NCBI GenBank assembly: GCA_903829325.1
Contig: CAIKPM010000039.1
Location: 1 to 48,026 of the forward strand
DNA length: 48,026 nt
DNA from: an uncultured bacterium
GTDB lineage: Bacteria; Vulcanimicrobiota; Vulcanimicrobiia; Vulcanimicrobiales; Vulcanimicrobiaceae
Reading direction: 5' to 3'
The notes beneath the pieces are model-generated. The model saw nothing but the letters and a program-made list of their open reading frames with translations. It searched no databases and was not told the origin of the DNA. This document shows, piece after piece, positions 1 to 7,261 of the stretch (position 1 is its first letter; each line of letters begins with the position of its first letter). A program made the translations under genes and the position numbers.

Positions 1-21
1 CAATTTAATATTTTCTAAACA

Positions 22-50
22 TTGAAATAATCGAATAAGTGTGGTATTGT
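22..50 (+). promoter_or_regulatory. Possible sigma70-type promoter
   Basis: TTGAAA at 22-27 is followed 17 bp later by TATTGT at 45-50, about 80 bp before the 99-residue ORF. In AT-rich DNA such matches occur by chance, so this is tentative. Confidence 0.3.
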
Positions 51-56
51 AAGTCA

Positions 57-89
57 AGCTCAAGGCGGAAGCTGCTGACAACTTGAGCT
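57..89. repeat. 8-bp inverted repeat in a 5' leader
   Basis: AGCTCAAG at 57-64 is exactly mirrored by CTTGAGCT at 82-89, separated by 17 bp. It lies between the putative promoter and the small ORF. It could be a leader hairpin or an operator; no T-run follows, so it is not an obvious terminator. Confidence 0.35.
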
Positions 90-130
90 CCCCCTTACTA
101 TTGCAGCGAATATAAAGGACTTTATGGAAA

Positions 131-430
131 ATGAAAACTATTCCCAGAGATATTTATGGTAGAAACGTATGCTTATTTTTAAAGGATAAAGATGAGCCAC
201 TTTTTGGCTACCTGGTTCCGCTTCATGATGACAATGACCCTTTTGATGATGATTACAATCCGATAATCCTTGAAAAATATCAAGATATGGTTGGCCTAGC
301 TAATTCCGAAATTCATGATTTGGAATACGTTCTAGATATATCATTAATCGAAGTGATTAAAATGGATCTTCGCGACGAATGTAACTGTGAAAGCAAAAAT
401 CTGTGCCACACTAAATTTTCAGAAAATTGA
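131..430 (+). CDS. Hypothetical acidic protein of the integrative element
   Basis: A 99-residue protein that I do not recognise. It is acidic, with an Asp-rich stretch around residues 31-41 (HDDNDPFDDDYNP), and it ends with a Cys-containing tail (residues about 84-92, CNCESKNLC). No signal peptide or membrane segment is visible. The ATG at 131 is preceded by AAAGGA at about 114-119, at a usable distance; an overlapping ATG at 124 is in another frame. It converges on the primase-like gene, with 9 bp between the two stops. Codon use is AT-rich like the rest of the element. It could be a small DNA-mimic or accessory protein, but nothing in the sequence proves that. Confidence 0.55.
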   Translation: MKTIPRDIYGRNVCLFLKDKDEPLFGYLVPLHDDNDPFDDDYNPIILEKYQDMVGLANSEIHDLEYVLDISLIEVIKMDLRDECNCESKNLCHTKFSEN

Positions 431-439
431 AGATTGACC

Positions 440-1504
440 TTAAAGGTTTTGCGTTTGCCAGCGCTGCCAGTGAGGGTAAAATTCAGCGGCTGGCTGCTCT
501 TCCGGAACTGACGCCCAGAATTCCGAGAGCCAGTCAGTCGTTGTTTGCTTTGCTGCCGTCTCAGCTTCTTCATAGGTTGCCTCGCCCGTGAGAAGAGGGT
601 TATATGCACCCAAGGTCTGAAGAACCGCTTCTCTGAATTCGTCCTGTGTGCACATTCTCCAAACCTCAGTTGGGGTGCTGATGATAACCCTGTGCAGTTC
701 AATTCCCGTACGATCGAGATAGGCTTCGAGTTCATAGATATTGCTATCGCTCATATTCACCAGATAAATGGTGTTGCAGTAATTCTTGATGAATGAGATT
801 GTCATGTGCCATGAAGCGGTCCCCAGTGTTGAAACGCTTGGCAGACCAAATGAGTGAAGTCGGATGCTGTCTAAAAGATTCTCAGTGATGTAAATTGCAT
901 TATATTCTTTAAAGTGATTAATAAAATTGTGATAGTTAAAGAGATTTTTTGATTTTTCACAACCTTTTGAAAAGAAGGTCTTGTTCTCATTGCCATCGAT
1001 GGCGTAACCGATATAGCCAATACTCTGACTATTTGCATTGTAGAAAGGTATAGTCGCTCTTAAAGCCCCTGCCCAGCTTTGGTTGGTTCCGATCTCGAAG
1101 TCATCGATGACCTGATCGGAAAAGCCCTGCTCCTTGAACCATTCTTGCCCTTGAGATCCGTTGTTGCAGGCGTAATCAAAGGTAGTCTTGTGATTAGTTG
1201 ATTTTGAGATACTTCCTGAAATGCCACAAATCGACATGATTTTTCCGCATGCGCCAGTGAAGTCAAGATTGTAGAGACTTTGGAATAGGGTTATTATATC
1301 ATCGCCATTCTTACACGCGTTGCATCTATATTTCATAGTGCCCATCATCAATCCCATGGTATTTCTACTTTTATGAGATTTTAGAGGGCAGTTGAAATTA
1401 ATCCATCTCTTGCCTATACAGGGCTTTGAGTCTGGCGAGATATGCTTGATTAATGACAATGCTTGCTCTTGGGTTACTCTTGATTTTAGATCATTGGCGT
1501 TCAT
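440..1504 (-). CDS. Primase-like protein with CHC2-type zinc ribbon and Toprim-like region
   Basis: About 354 residues from the ATG at 1504, which has AAAGG about 10 bp upstream; a second ATG lies at 1522. Near the N-terminus is a CHC2-like zinc ribbon: Cys-Pro within FNCPLKSHKS, a His four residues on, then CNAC followed by GDDIITLFQ. This matches the DnaG/P4-type primase zinc finger pattern. The middle holds a Toprim-like segment, with the conserved Glu in ITENLLDSIRL and then GLPSVSTLGT. The later acidic DxD position reads NMSDSN, so the metal-binding site looks degenerate. The likely role is primer synthesis or replication initiation for the element. There is no helicase domain at this length, unlike P4 alpha protein. 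Homology to the family is a strong inference; catalytic activity is uncertain. Confidence 0.7.
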   Translation of the reverse strand: MNANDLKSRVTQEQALSLIKHISPDSKPCIGKRWINFNCPLKSHKSRNTMGLMMGTMKYRCNACKNGDDIITLFQSLYNLDFTGACGKIMSICGISGSISKSTNHKTTFDYACNNGSQGQEWFKEQGFSDQVIDDFEIGTNQSWAGALRATIPFYNANSQSIGYIGYAIDGNENKTFFSKGCEKSKNLFNYHNFINHFKEYNAIYITENLLDSIRLHSFGLPSVSTLGTASWHMTISFIKNYCNTIYLVNMSDSNIYELEAYLDRTGIELHRVIISTPTEVWRMCTQDEFREAVLQTLGAYNPLLTGEATYEEAETAAKQTTTDWLSEFWASVPEEQPAAEFYPHWQRWQTQNL

Positions 1505-1595
1505 TGAATTTATGCCTTTCATTTATAGGTAGTAGTTTTGATTATAGTAATGTTTATAAGTTTAAAATATATTGGTAGCTTTCGAACACATAAGG

Positions 1596-1661
1596 CCTGA
1601 TACTTGAAGATTTTTCCTGATGTAGAGATACCCTGACGGAGGCCCTGATGGTAAGACCTGA
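1596..1661. repeat. Five CCTGA direct repeats upstream of the primase-like gene
   Basis: CCTGA occurs at 1596, 1616, 1632, 1644 and 1657, always in the same orientation and mostly extended to CCTGAYG. Spacing is 12-20 bp. The cluster lies in the gap between the divergent primase-like and excisionase-like genes. Such clusters are typical of iterons (replication origins) or arm-type integrase/excisionase sites. Confidence 0.5.
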
Positions 1662-1663
1662 CG

Positions 1664-1680
1664 CCCAAGCTTTGCTTGGG
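1664..1680. repeat. Perfect 7-bp hairpin beside the CCTGA repeats
   Basis: CCCAAGC (1664-1670), loop TTT, GCTTGGG (1674-1680). No T-run follows on either strand, so it is more likely an origin or regulatory hairpin than a terminator. Confidence 0.45.
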
Positions 1681-1781
1681 GAAGACCGCTCCGCATACAA
1701 CTGGATTATAGTAAATTTTATGGTTTTTCATCATGGATAATTTATGATTTAAATGCTTTACTGTTTTATAATGTTTTATGC

Positions 1782-1821
1782 TTGACCAAATCGTCTTTAC
1801 ATTATATAATGATTATATAAT
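1782..1821 (+). promoter_or_regulatory. Near-consensus sigma70 promoter with tandem palindromes over the -10
   Basis: TTGACC (1782-1787), a 17-bp spacer and a perfect TATAAT (1805-1810). The 10-bp palindrome ATTATATAAT occupies 1801-1810 and is repeated exactly at 1812-1821 with one base between. The promoter points into the HTH/excisionase-like and integrase genes. The palindromes overlap the -10 and probable start site, a placement expected for repression. Confidence 0.7.
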
Positions 1822-1857
1822 TACTTCGCATCCCGGGCTCAAGGAGTGCCCTCGAAA

Positions 1858-2100
1858 ATGCATATATCTCAGATACATAATTTGCCTAATCCTATCCCAG
1901 ATGACTTATCGTTAACCGTTCAGCAGCTTGCGATACTTGAGCAGTGCGATGAACGCACTATTAAAGCAATTTTGGAAAGTGGAAGATGCCATTATCATAC
2001 GATCGGAAAAAAGCATCGTATCGTTTATCGCGTTGTCTGGAAGCACTGGGTTAAATATCGTGACAGTTCGATTGAGAAAATTCTCGGTGAAGGTGAGTAA
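1858..2100 (+). CDS. Small HTH protein, excisionase-like
   Basis: 80 residues. The start is placed at ATG 1858, which has AAGGAG at 1841-1846; a GTG at 1846 in the same frame overlaps that ribosome-binding site and is less likely. The region SLTVQQLAILEQCDERTIKA followed by a basic GKKHRIVYR strand resembles the HTH_17/MerR-like winged helix of excisionases. It ends 2 bp before the integrase ATG, so the two are translationally coupled. It probably acts as excisionase and/or repressor of its own promoter through the tandem palindromes at 1801-1821. The exact role is an inference from fold and position. Confidence 0.7.
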   Translation: MHISQIHNLPNPIPDDLSLTVQQLAILEQCDERTIKAILESGRCHYHTIGKKHRIVYRVVWKHWVKYRDSSIEKILGEGE

Positions 2101-2102
2101 TC

Positions 2103-3413
2103 ATGAAGAATCAAAAAATCACCACCATTGTTCTTCCAGAACCTAAATTGAAAAGCATTAAAAGTAAAAACGGTATTTCTCGTGAATATTATTCTATTCG
2201 TCTGAAATTTCCAATTGATCCAATTTACGGTACAAAGCGTCCTGATCGTGACGTATACGACGTCGACAAGAAAAAGTGCATCGCAAAAGCCAAAAAGCTC
2301 TGGAGTGAGTATGTTCCGCTTGTTCCGGGTTCCAACAGAGCGATGTCCATTGTCACGTTTATTAAGCAGGTTTTCTTGCCTTTCGAAGAAGCTAGAGCTA
2401 ATCTTGCAAAGAGTAAAAAAGGTATTTCCTGGGCACATTTTGAGGATCGCAAGCAGAGGCTAAATAAATACCTTATTGATCCAGGCTCCACGCTTATTAT
2501 TGATTGCCCAATCCGAAAAAAAGAGATAGGCCGTATAGCACCATGTGACGTAAGGAATTATTTTGAAGTGCTAGAGCGAGCTGGCGTGAGTCCTTATATT
2601 ATTCGCTTCTTAAAGGTTGATCTGAGGCAAGCGTTTGGCAAATGTATAGATGATTTGTCGTTTCCCCGAGCGCAACTTTTTGATGGCGTTACAATGCCAC
2701 CATTGCCTACCAAACCTGTTCAACTTCATGACGTAGATCGTTTCTTGGAAATTCTCTGGGATGAGAGTAAACCTTTAATGTCCAGATGCCTGATTTTTTT
2801 TGCGCTGACGACTATGTCTAGAAATAGTGAACAGCATGCTCTTCTTTGGTCAGACATCGATTGGGATAAGAAAACAGTACGTATAGATAAAGCAATGCGA
2901 CGTTCAAAAAATGGGTGTGCTGTCTCACCTGGAACGAAACGAGGCGATAGTAGTAATCGTACTCTCGTTCTCGATGATGATCTTATCAATTTTCTTAAAC
3001 GCCTTCACGACGAAATGGATCCTCCCCGCCCTTACGTATTTGCCACATCGACCGGTGCTCAATTAAGCCGGAATAATTTCCGCTCGGTTTGGGCGAGAAT
3101 GAAGCGAGAGCTGGGACTCCCCAAGGATTGCCCTTCCTTTTATAAGTGGAAGCATACCGGAAACTCTTGGTTGCAGGCTTTGGGAGTCTCGAAAGCTGCT
3201 ATTAAGCAACGCATGGCACATAGTCCTAAATCAATCCTTGCGGAAACTGTTTACCAGGGCGTAACGCCCAAGGAAGAAGATCAGCTCATGGAAGCATTCC
3301 GCTCCAAATTATCACGCACTAAGCAGCAAGCAGCATCACAGAGTCAGGGTAAATCGGTGGTAAACTTTCGGGTTACATCGGTGAATCGTAAGTTTATGCG
3401 AGAGAATACATGA
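2103..3413 (+). CDS. int: Tyrosine recombinase (integrase)
   Basis: 436 residues. The N-terminal part should be the arm-binding and core-binding domains; the C-terminal part is catalytic. Box I is clear: TTMSRNSEQHALLWSDID, with Arg240 in the normal position. Near the C-terminus, MAHSP contains His373 and VYQGV contains Tyr384, the expected nucleophile. The box II position, usually His-x-x-Arg followed by His-Thr, reads Tyr347-Lys-Trp-Lys350-His351-Thr. The usual His and second Arg are therefore replaced by Tyr and Lys. It catalyses integration and excision of the element at the neighbouring tRNA-Ser. The gene is co-transcribed with the HTH gene just upstream. Confidence 0.9.
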   Translation: MKNQKITTIVLPEPKLKSIKSKNGISREYYSIRLKFPIDPIYGTKRPDRDVYDVDKKKCIAKAKKLWSEYVPLVPGSNRAMSIVTFIKQVFLPFEEARANLAKSKKGISWAHFEDRKQRLNKYLIDPGSTLIIDCPIRKKEIGRIAPCDVRNYFEVLERAGVSPYIIRFLKVDLRQAFGKCIDDLSFPRAQLFDGVTMPPLPTKPVQLHDVDRFLEILWDESKPLMSRCLIFFALTTMSRNSEQHALLWSDIDWDKKTVRIDKAMRRSKNGCAVSPGTKRGDSSNRTLVLDDDLINFLKRLHDEMDPPRPYVFATSTGAQLSRNNFRSVWARMKRELGLPKDCPSFYKWKHTGNSWLQALGVSKAAIKQRMAHSPKSILAETVYQGVTPKEEDQLMEAFRSKLSRTKQQAASQSQGKSVVNFRVTSVNRKFMRENT

Positions 3414-3465
3414 GCAAATACACGGGTTTGACGCTGATAACACCCTCAAACCCGTATAATCAAAG

Positions 3466-3500
3466 GCTTTTAAAAGCAAAGAGCCCGCTTTCGCAGGCTC
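3466..3500 (-). terminator. Rho-independent terminator after tRNA-Ser
   Basis: On the minus strand a hairpin (GAGCC-GC stem with a GAAA-type loop, 3481-3500) is followed by TTTGCTTTT. It would terminate the serS-tRNA-Ser transcript. It lies on the element side of the tRNA 3' end, so it may be supplied by the element. In the other direction it also insulates against integrase read-through. Confidence 0.7.
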
Positions 3501-3504
3501 CACA

Positions 3505-3592
3505 AGGAGAGAGGGAGATTCGAACTCCCGAGACGCTCATCACGTCCTCCTGTTTTCAAGACAGGTGCATTCAACCGCTCTGCCATCTCTCC
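3505..3592 (-). tRNA. tRNA-Ser (anticodon UGA)
   Basis: Read on the minus strand: acceptor GGAGAGA pairs perfectly with TCTCTCC, anticodon loop CTTGAAA gives UGA (template TCA at 3556-3558), the long class II variable arm is present, and the T-arm is GGGAG-TTCGAAT-CTCCC. CCA is not encoded. The base after the acceptor stem (discriminator, position 73) is T, whereas bacterial tRNA-Ser normally has G73. The gene starts 18 bp after the serS stop in the same orientation. Its 3' end borders the integrative element. Confidence 0.95.
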
Positions 3593-3610
3593 AGGCCGCT
3601 GCACTTTGTC

Positions 3611-4885
3611 CTAGGGGCGCTCTATGCCTTCGAAGCCGACATAAGGAACCAGCACCGGGGGCACCGTGATGCTCCCATCGGCGTTTTGGTAGTTCTCGAG
3701 GATCGCTACGAGCGTGCGTCCTACCGCCAAGCCTGAGCCGTTCAGTGTGTGCACAAGCTCGGGCTTGGCCTGGGCCTGCGGGCGGTAGCGGATCGCTGCG
3801 CGGCGGGCTTGGAAGTCGGTGCAGTTTGAGCACGAGCTAATCTCGCGGTAGGTCTCCTGCGCTGGTAACCAGACCTCGAGATCGTAGGTCTTGGCTGCGT
3901 TGAAACCGATGTCGCCGGCACACAAAGCACTCACCCGATACGGCAAGCCCAGCTCGGCAAGGAGCGAAGCCGCATGCGCGGTGAGGGACTCGAGGGCCGC
4001 AAACGACTGACTTGGCTCGACCAACCACACGAGCTCGACTTTCTCAAACTGGTGCTGGCGCACCAAGCCACGCGTGTCGCGCCCGGCCGCCCCGGCTTCC
4101 TTGCGAAAACACGGTGAATACGCAGCAAACTTCTGTGGAAGACTACCCGGCGCTAATATTTCGTCGCGATAAAAAGCCGTGAGTGGAACTTCGGCCGTGG
4201 GGATCAGAAAGAGATCGGAATCTTGGTCGGTGAACATCGCGTCGGCAAATTTAGAGAGCTGTCCGGTCGACCACATCGTCGCACGACTGACCAATAACGG
4301 TGGAGCGAGCTCTTCATAGCCGTTGGCGTTCGCCCGATCTAAGAAGAAATTGACGATTCCACGCGCTAGGCGTGCGCCTTTGCCCCGGAGTATGCTGAAA
4401 CGGCTGCCCGAAAGCTTGGTGGCTCGCTCAAACTCAAGAATCCCTAATGCTTCACCGAGATCGTAATGCGCCTTGGGAATGAAATCGAATTGCCGAGGCG
4501 TCCCGTGACTGCGAACAATGACGTTCGCGTGTTCATCGGCACCATCGGGAACCGACTCATCGACAAGGTTGGGAATTTCGGCGAGGCGTTCATCTATTTG
4601 CGCCTGAAGCGCGGGGGCACGCTCATTATCCGCAGCAATTCGAGCATTAAGCTCGGCAATCGCTGGCCGCAAGCGTTCTGCTTCGCCTTTACGGTCGGCT
4701 GCTTTAGAAATGCTTGCAGTTAAGGCGTTTTTTTGGGCTTTGAGCGTTTCGCTGTCGGTGAGAGCCGCTCGCACTTCGATATCCAAAGCGAGGATTGTGT
4801 CGACAAACGAGGCATCATGGCCGCGGCGTTGGACGGCACGGCGTACTCGTTCGGGATCGCGGCGGATAACAGTGAGGTCCAGCAT
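3611..4885 (-). CDS. serS: Seryl-tRNA synthetase
   Basis: 424 residues, the usual length. It charges tRNA-Ser with serine in the cytoplasm. The N-terminal helical arm (about residues 30-100, Ala/Glu/Lys-rich coiled coil) binds the long variable arm. The class II catalytic core carries motif 2 (SPCFRKEAGAAGRDTRGLVR, then HQFEKVEL) and motif 3 near the C-terminus (LNGSGLAVGRTLVAILENYQ). It starts at ATG 4885 and diverges from the hisC-like gene with 95 bp between them. That gap is too short for a T-box leader and I see none. tRNA-Ser(UGA) follows 18 bp after the stop, so enzyme and cognate tRNA are probably in one transcript. Confidence 0.97.
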   Translation of the reverse strand: MLDLTVIRRDPERVRRAVQRRGHDASFVDTILALDIEVRAALTDSETLKAQKNALTASISKAADRKGEAERLRPAIAELNARIAADNERAPALQAQIDERLAEIPNLVDESVPDGADEHANVIVRSHGTPRQFDFIPKAHYDLGEALGILEFERATKLSGSRFSILRGKGARLARGIVNFFLDRANANGYEELAPPLLVSRATMWSTGQLSKFADAMFTDQDSDLFLIPTAEVPLTAFYRDEILAPGSLPQKFAAYSPCFRKEAGAAGRDTRGLVRQHQFEKVELVWLVEPSQSFAALESLTAHAASLLAELGLPYRVSALCAGDIGFNAAKTYDLEVWLPAQETYREISSCSNCTDFQARRAAIRYRPQAQAKPELVHTLNGSGLAVGRTLVAILENYQNADGSITVPPVLVPYVGFEGIERP

Positions 4886-4980
4886 GAGGCGCGCGGTTTC
4901 TTCTGGGCGTCAAATCCCCCTCTTCCGGCAGGCGTATGCCTCCAAAGGTGGCACCCTAGCCGGAAGCGGAAAGAGGCAGC

Positions 4981-6096
4981 GTGATAAGCCCGATACCGCG
5001 CATCGCCGCGCTCCCTGCGATTACTCCGTTCGTCGGTCCTGAGGCCCTGGCGCGACAAAATGGCGTGTTGGAATCGGATGTGCTGCGGTTGGGTGCGAAC
5101 GAAAGCACCTTTGGTGCATCGCCTCAGGTCGCTTCGGCGATTGCCGCTGAGTTGCCGCGAATTTCTTTTTACGCCGATCCCGACGTGTGGCTGCTGCGCC
5201 AAGCGCTGGCCGCTCACTGTGGCTGCACGATGGAGCAAATCGTCGTGGGTAGCGGCATTGACGATTTGCTCGGCTTGTTTTTACGTGCTTATGTTGGCGA
5301 AGGCGGGCTAGCACTTGCGACCACTGGTACCTACCCGACGTTTTTTTACCAAGCCGAGGGCTATGGTGCGCGCGTCGAAACCGTCGCATATGCTGTCACC
5401 CGACCAAATTTAGCTGCATTAAGCGAGCTTGCGCAAAAACGCCAGCCTGCATTGGTCTACCTAGCCAATCCCGACAATCCCGGCGGCGGTTTCCACGGTC
5501 GTGCAGCACTTGCGGAATTTATCGCGGCTTTGCCAGCAACCACCGTGCTCTTGCTCGATGAAGCGTATGCGGAATTTGCACCGGCGCCCGAACGCTTACC
5601 CTTCCTACCGAGTCCACAAGTCATCCACTTGCGTACTTTCTCGAAGGCGTATGGTCTGGCTGGTTTGCGCATCGGATACGCGGTGGCTGATGCCCGGGTC
5701 ATTGCAGACGTAGAAAAGATTCGCCAGCATTTTGGGGTTGGGCGTTTACCGATCGTCGCGGCGCTTGCGGCATTACGCGATCAGGAGTTTGTTGAAGGCG
5801 TTCTACTGGAAGTCGCGCGTGGGCGTAATAAATATGCGCAGATTGCGAGCGAGGTTGGTCTGCGAAGCCATCCTTCGTCAACCAATTTTGTGCTCTTCGA
5901 TTGTGGCAGCGTTGAACGTGCTGTCGCATTGGTGCCTGCTTTGTTTAAACTGGGCATTTTTATTCGCAAGCCTATGGTGGCTGAACTAGCGCATTGCGTC
6001 CGGATTTCGGTCGGCACAGCGATGGAGCGACAGCGCTTACGCGAGCTTCTGCCTCAAGCACTCGCGGCTTGTCCTCCGCTGAATCACGCTGTATGA
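4981..6096 (+). CDS. hisC: Histidinol-phosphate aminotransferase-like, PLP-dependent
   Basis: 371 residues, class I/II aminotransferase fold. The start is GTG 4981 with AAGAGG about 5 bp upstream. Diagnostic features are LGANES near residue 38 (HisC-type LxxNE), the GSGIDDLL cofactor segment, YLANPDNPGG, LLLDEAYAEF, and the PLP lysine Lys222 in TFSKAYGLAGLRIGY. It should transfer an amino group between glutamate and imidazole-acetol phosphate in histidine synthesis. HisC-type enzymes can also act on aromatic substrates, and no his gene is nearby. The stop overlaps the next start (ATGA), making it the first gene of a coupled run through smpB. Confidence 0.85.
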   Translation: MISPIPRIAALPAITPFVGPEALARQNGVLESDVLRLGANESTFGASPQVASAIAAELPRISFYADPDVWLLRQALAAHCGCTMEQIVVGSGIDDLLGLFLRAYVGEGGLALATTGTYPTFFYQAEGYGARVETVAYAVTRPNLAALSELAQKRQPALVYLANPDNPGGGFHGRAALAEFIAALPATTVLLLDEAYAEFAPAPERLPFLPSPQVIHLRTFSKAYGLAGLRIGYAVADARVIADVEKIRQHFGVGRLPIVAALAALRDQEFVEGVLLEVARGRNKYAQIASEVGLRSHPSSTNFVLFDCGSVERAVALVPALFKLGIFIRKPMVAELAHCVRISVGTAMERQRLRELLPQALAACPPLNHAV

Positions 6097-6818
6097 CCTA
6101 CGCTTTTCTTTCCGATATTCACAGTAATCTCGAAGCGTTGCAGACGGTCCTCGCAGATATTCCCGCCGAGGCAACTGTTCTGTGTTTGGGCGATATTGTC
6201 GGCTATGGACCGAATCCCAACGAATGCGTCGCGTTGTTGCGCGAACGCAACGTTTTGACCGTGCTCGGTAATCACGATGTCGCTGCAATCGACGATTTTG
6301 GGATAACCTATTTTACCGATTTGGCGCGCGAAGCAATGCGCTGGACGCAACAGGTGATCGATAAACAACACACTCAATGGCTCAATCGCTTGGCATACGA
6401 ATTGCGATTGCCAGATTTTTTGTTGGTCCATGGCGCGCCGGTAAGATATTTTGAATATTGTAAAAATGTTGAAATTGCACGCAAAGCGTTTGCCGCGACT
6501 GATGCGCCCTTGATTTTTCTTGGGCACACCCATGTTGCTGAATATTATGCCTTGGCCGGTGATCAAACCGTTCAGCATCAGCATATGCAATTTGGTGGTA
6601 AGCTGACCTTAGAGCCGGATCAACGCTATATTATTAATGTTGGCTCGGTTGGTCAGCCGCGTGACTTGAATCCCCAAGCGTCGTATGTTGTGTACGATAC
6701 GCAAACACGCGAAGTCACCTGGCGGCGTGTAACGTATCCGGTGGATGCAGTGATGGCGAAGATTGCCGCGGCGCAATTGCCGCCCGTCCTCGCGCAGCGC
6801 TTGCAAGAAGGGCGATGA
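6093..6818 (+). CDS. Calcineurin-like metallophosphoesterase
   Basis: 241 residues from the ATG at 6093, which overlaps the previous stop by four bases. The full dimetal motif set is present: SDIHSN (D8, H10), LGDIVGYGPNP, LGNHDVA, HGAP, and GHTHVAEY. This matches the YfcE/PF12850 branch of small soluble phosphodiesterases. The substrate is unknown; members hydrolyse phosphodiesters in vitro. The ORF is open upstream to 5994, but that region is inside the hisC-like gene and lacks the family start. It is translationally coupled on both sides. Confidence 0.85.
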   Translation: MTYAFLSDIHSNLEALQTVLADIPAEATVLCLGDIVGYGPNPNECVALLRERNVLTVLGNHDVAAIDDFGITYFTDLAREAMRWTQQVIDKQHTQWLNRLAYELRLPDFLLVHGAPVRYFEYCKNVEIARKAFAATDAPLIFLGHTHVAEYYALAGDQTVQHQHMQFGGKLTLEPDQRYIINVGSVGQPRDLNPQASYVVYDTQTREVTWRRVTYPVDAVMAKIAAAQLPPVLAQRLQEGR

Positions 6819-7261
6819 GCGAAGCTATGCTCGCGGAACAACAGCCACAAGATGATCGTCACTGTTTTGGCTGTGGGCCTGAGAATGCGTCGGGCTTGCA
6901 GTTGCGCTTTTCGCCCGTGGGTGATGGTTCGGTGCGCAGTGAGACGGTGCTGCGTGAGGAATTCCAAGGCTGGCAAGGTGTCGCGCACGGCGGTATCGTG
7001 ACGATGTTGCTCGACGAAGCGATGGCGCACGCGGCGTTCGCCGCCGGTCACTTGGCGGTGACCGCGAACATCCGCGTGCGGTTCAAGCGGCCGACCCCAC
7101 TGCAGCAGCCCCTTGTTCTCCAGGCGAGCCTGGTTTGGCAGCGTGCGGCAGTTTTAGGGATGAAAGCGGACTTGCGTGACGAATCTGGTCGAGTTCTCGC
7201 GCTGGCTGAAGGCGAGTTTCTTGCGCGTAGGAGCGCAACGGGAGCGAATGTCGCGTCATGA
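6815..7261 (+). CDS. PaaI-type hotdog thioesterase
   Basis: 148 residues. The hotdog signature is clear: an N-terminal HCFGCGPENASGLQL segment, then WQGVAHGGIVTMLLDEAMAHA with the HGG turn at about residues 58-60, and a strand TANIRVRFKRPTPL. Relatives hydrolyse acyl-CoA or aryl-CoA thioesters in the cytoplasm. The Cys pair in HCFGC is common in this subgroup. It overlaps both neighbours by four bases (ATGA). The natural substrate cannot be told from sequence. Confidence 0.85.
   Translation: MSEAMLAEQQPQDDRHCFGCGPENASGLQLRFSPVGDGSVRSETVLREEFQGWQGVAHGGIVTMLLDEAMAHAAFAAGHLAVTANIRVRFKRPTPLQQPLVLQASLVWQRAAVLGMKADLRDESGRVLALAEGEFLARRSATGANVAS

Larger units (their letters stand above)
1..3505. mobile_element. 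Right end of an integrative element inserted at tRNA-Ser
   Basis: An AT-rich block, visibly poorer in GC than everything after about position 3600, carries a primase-like gene, a small HTH protein and a tyrosine integrase. The integrase stops about 90 bp from the 3' end of a tRNA-Ser gene, the classic layout for an element that integrates into the 3' part of a tRNA and restores it from its own attachment site. The left end lies outside the window. I found no second copy of the tRNA 3' end inside 1-3500, so the other attachment repeat must also be outside. It could be a satellite (P4-like), a small genomic island or a prophage remnant; no structural phage genes are visible. Confidence 0.75.

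Noticed and set aside
1519-1734. 71-residue open frame on the minus strand upstream of the primase-like gene
   Set aside because: It spans the CCTGA repeats and hairpin, has no ribosome-binding site and no protein-like composition; more likely intergenic.
1-3500. Second copy of the tRNA-Ser 3' end as left attachment site
   Set aside because: Looked for the T-arm sequence in this interval and found none; it must lie left of the window.
3410-3736. 108-residue plus-strand open frame after the integrase
   Set aside because: It runs through the tRNA-Ser gene and antisense into serS.
4886-4980. Possible T-box riboswitch before serS
   Set aside because: Only 95 bp separates serS from the divergent gene, too short, and no T-box sequence is visible.
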